From contig CAUDDP010000097.1 of assembly GCA_958448395.1 (NCBI GenBank), positions 1 through 6,372 on the forward strand: a stretch of 6,372 nt of DNA, read 5' to 3'. A model generated the notes under the pieces. It saw only the letters and a program-made list of their open reading frames with translations. It had not been told where the DNA came from and searched no databases. Position numbers and translations under genes: made by a program. This stretch comes from an uncultured Oscillospiraceae bacterium (lineage in GTDB: Bacteria > Bacillota > Clostridia > Oscillospirales > Ruminococcaceae). This document shows, piece after piece, positions 5,495 through 6,372 of the stretch (positions are counted from its first letter, which is position 1; each line of letters starts with the position of its first letter).

Positions 5495-6372
5495 ATGGAG
5501 ATACAGAAAGAGAAACTCTCTCCGATGATGCAGCAATATTTTACGCTGAAAGAAAAATATCCAGATTGTATTTTGTTTTTTCGTCTGGGAGATTTTTATG
5601 AGATGTTTTTTGACGATGCCGTTCGGATTGCCAGAGAGTTGGAACTGACATTGACAGGGAGAGACTGTGGTTTAAAAGAACGGGCACCTATGTGTGGGAT
5701 ACCGTATCACAGCGTAGATCTTTATCTGAAGCGGCTGGTGGAACGAGGTTATAAAATTGCCATCTGCGAACAGTTGACCGATCCGGCAACGACAAAAGGC
5801 TTGGTGGAACGGGATGTTATCCGGATTGTCACACCGGGTACACTGATTGAAAGCAATCTGCTGGAAGAAGGAGCAAATAATTATCTTTGCAGTTTGTATT
5901 TTCAAGAGGATGGTGACTGTGGTCTTTGTTTTGCTGACTTGTCTACTGGTGACATTACGGCTTTACTGCCAGAACGGGAGAATCTGGAGTCCAATGTGAT
6001 CGATGCACTTTCTCGTTATACACCTGCGGAAATCATTATGAATGAAGCGGCATTGCTGCTGAAGCATGTCATGGAATTTATCAAAGTGCGTTTACAATGT
6101 GCTGTGACAATGCGGGATTCTGTCTGCTTTTCGGCAGAACAGAATCATGATTTTGTATGTCAACAATTTCAGGTACCAGAATTGTCCTATCTACAGCTTC
6201 CAGAGACTGGTTCGGAAACCGCAGCAGTTTATGGCATGATGGATTATATCAAGGAAACACAGAAGAATCAGATTACTCGTTTTATTTCTTTGACTGTCAG
6301 TGATGATAATGCCTATCTGGGACTGGATTTCAACGCAAGACGCAATTTAGAATTGACGGAGACCATTCGAGG
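5495..6372 (+). CDS. mutS: DNA mismatch repair protein MutS, 5' part (runs off right edge)
   Basis: This is the first 292 codons plus two bases of MutS, open to the window end; full-length MutS is usually about 850-880 aa. MutS recognises base mismatches and small loops and recruits MutL. The mismatch-binding domain I (about 1-115) starts with the diagnostic KLSPMMQQY and carries the Phe-X-Glu wedge as Phe34-Tyr35-Glu36 in RLGDFYEMFFDDA. CGIPYHSVD, ICEQLTDP and RIVTPGT follow, as in the family. The connector domain covers about 125-260. The start of the core domain appears as LDFNARRNLELTETIR at 277-292. The start is ATG 5495 with GAGG (5486-5489) 5 bases upstream, 11 bases after the previous stop, so it is cotranscribed with miaB. 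The ATPase domain lies outside the window. Confidence 0.96.
   Translation, partial: MEIQKEKLSPMMQQYFTLKEKYPDCILFFRLGDFYEMFFDDAVRIARELELTLTGRDCGLKERAPMCGIPYHSVDLYLKRLVERGYKIAICEQLTDPATTKGLVERDVIRIVTPGTLIESNLLEEGANNYLCSLYFQEDGDCGLCFADLSTGDITALLPERENLESNVIDALSRYTPAEIIMNEAALLLKHVMEFIKVRLQCAVTMRDSVCFSAEQNHDFVCQQFQVPELSYLQLPETGSETAAVYGMMDYIKETQKNQITRFISLTVSDDNAYLGLDFNARRNLELTETIR

Overview
The window looks like chromosomal DNA from a low-to-mid-GC, fibre-degrading member of the Clostridia, most likely a Ruminococcus-type bacterium of the Oscillospiraceae. The evidence is a secreted GH5 cellulase-like enzyme, a type I dockerin, Thr-rich surface-protein linkers, strong AGGAGG-type ribosome binding sites, sigma-A-like promoters, and a miaB - YlbF/YmcA-family - mutS gene order typical of Firmicutes. 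Genus-level placement is inference.

Layout. Positions 18-1403 (minus strand) hold a secreted GH5 endoglucanase with an apparently truncated C-terminal accessory domain. A near-consensus promoter (17-45, minus strand) lies inside its last codons and points out of the left edge. Positions 1404-1704 (301 bases) are a divergent control region. They hold a consensus promoter for the GH5 gene (1505-1533, minus), a perfect 10-bp inverted repeat in its leader just upstream of the RBS (1421-1444), and an extended -10 promoter for the rightward genes (1635-1663, plus). Positions 1705-3465 are a two-gene rightward unit: a secreted dockerin protein with an unrecognised N-terminal domain, then a membrane-anchored SGNH/GDSL hydrolase. 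It ends at a strong rho-independent terminator (3484-3529).

A separate promoter (3583-3611) then drives a housekeeping operon: miaB (tRNA ms2i6A37 methylthiotransferase), a small YlbF/YmcA-family protein with a Cys-rich tail whose start overlaps the miaB stop by 4 bp, and the 5' part of mutS, which runs off the right edge.

How it works together. The left half looks like a small extracellular glycan-handling neighbourhood: an endoglucanase divergent from a dockerin component and a surface esterase-like protein, possibly sharing control. The right half is a conserved RNA-modification / DNA-repair operon. I see no mobile element, CRISPR array, tRNA or rRNA, and no sequence that by itself proves a new system. 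The items most worth following are the leader palindrome, the truncated GH5 C-terminus carrying a promoter, the dockerin protein of unknown function, and the Cys-rich YlbF-family protein coupled to miaB.
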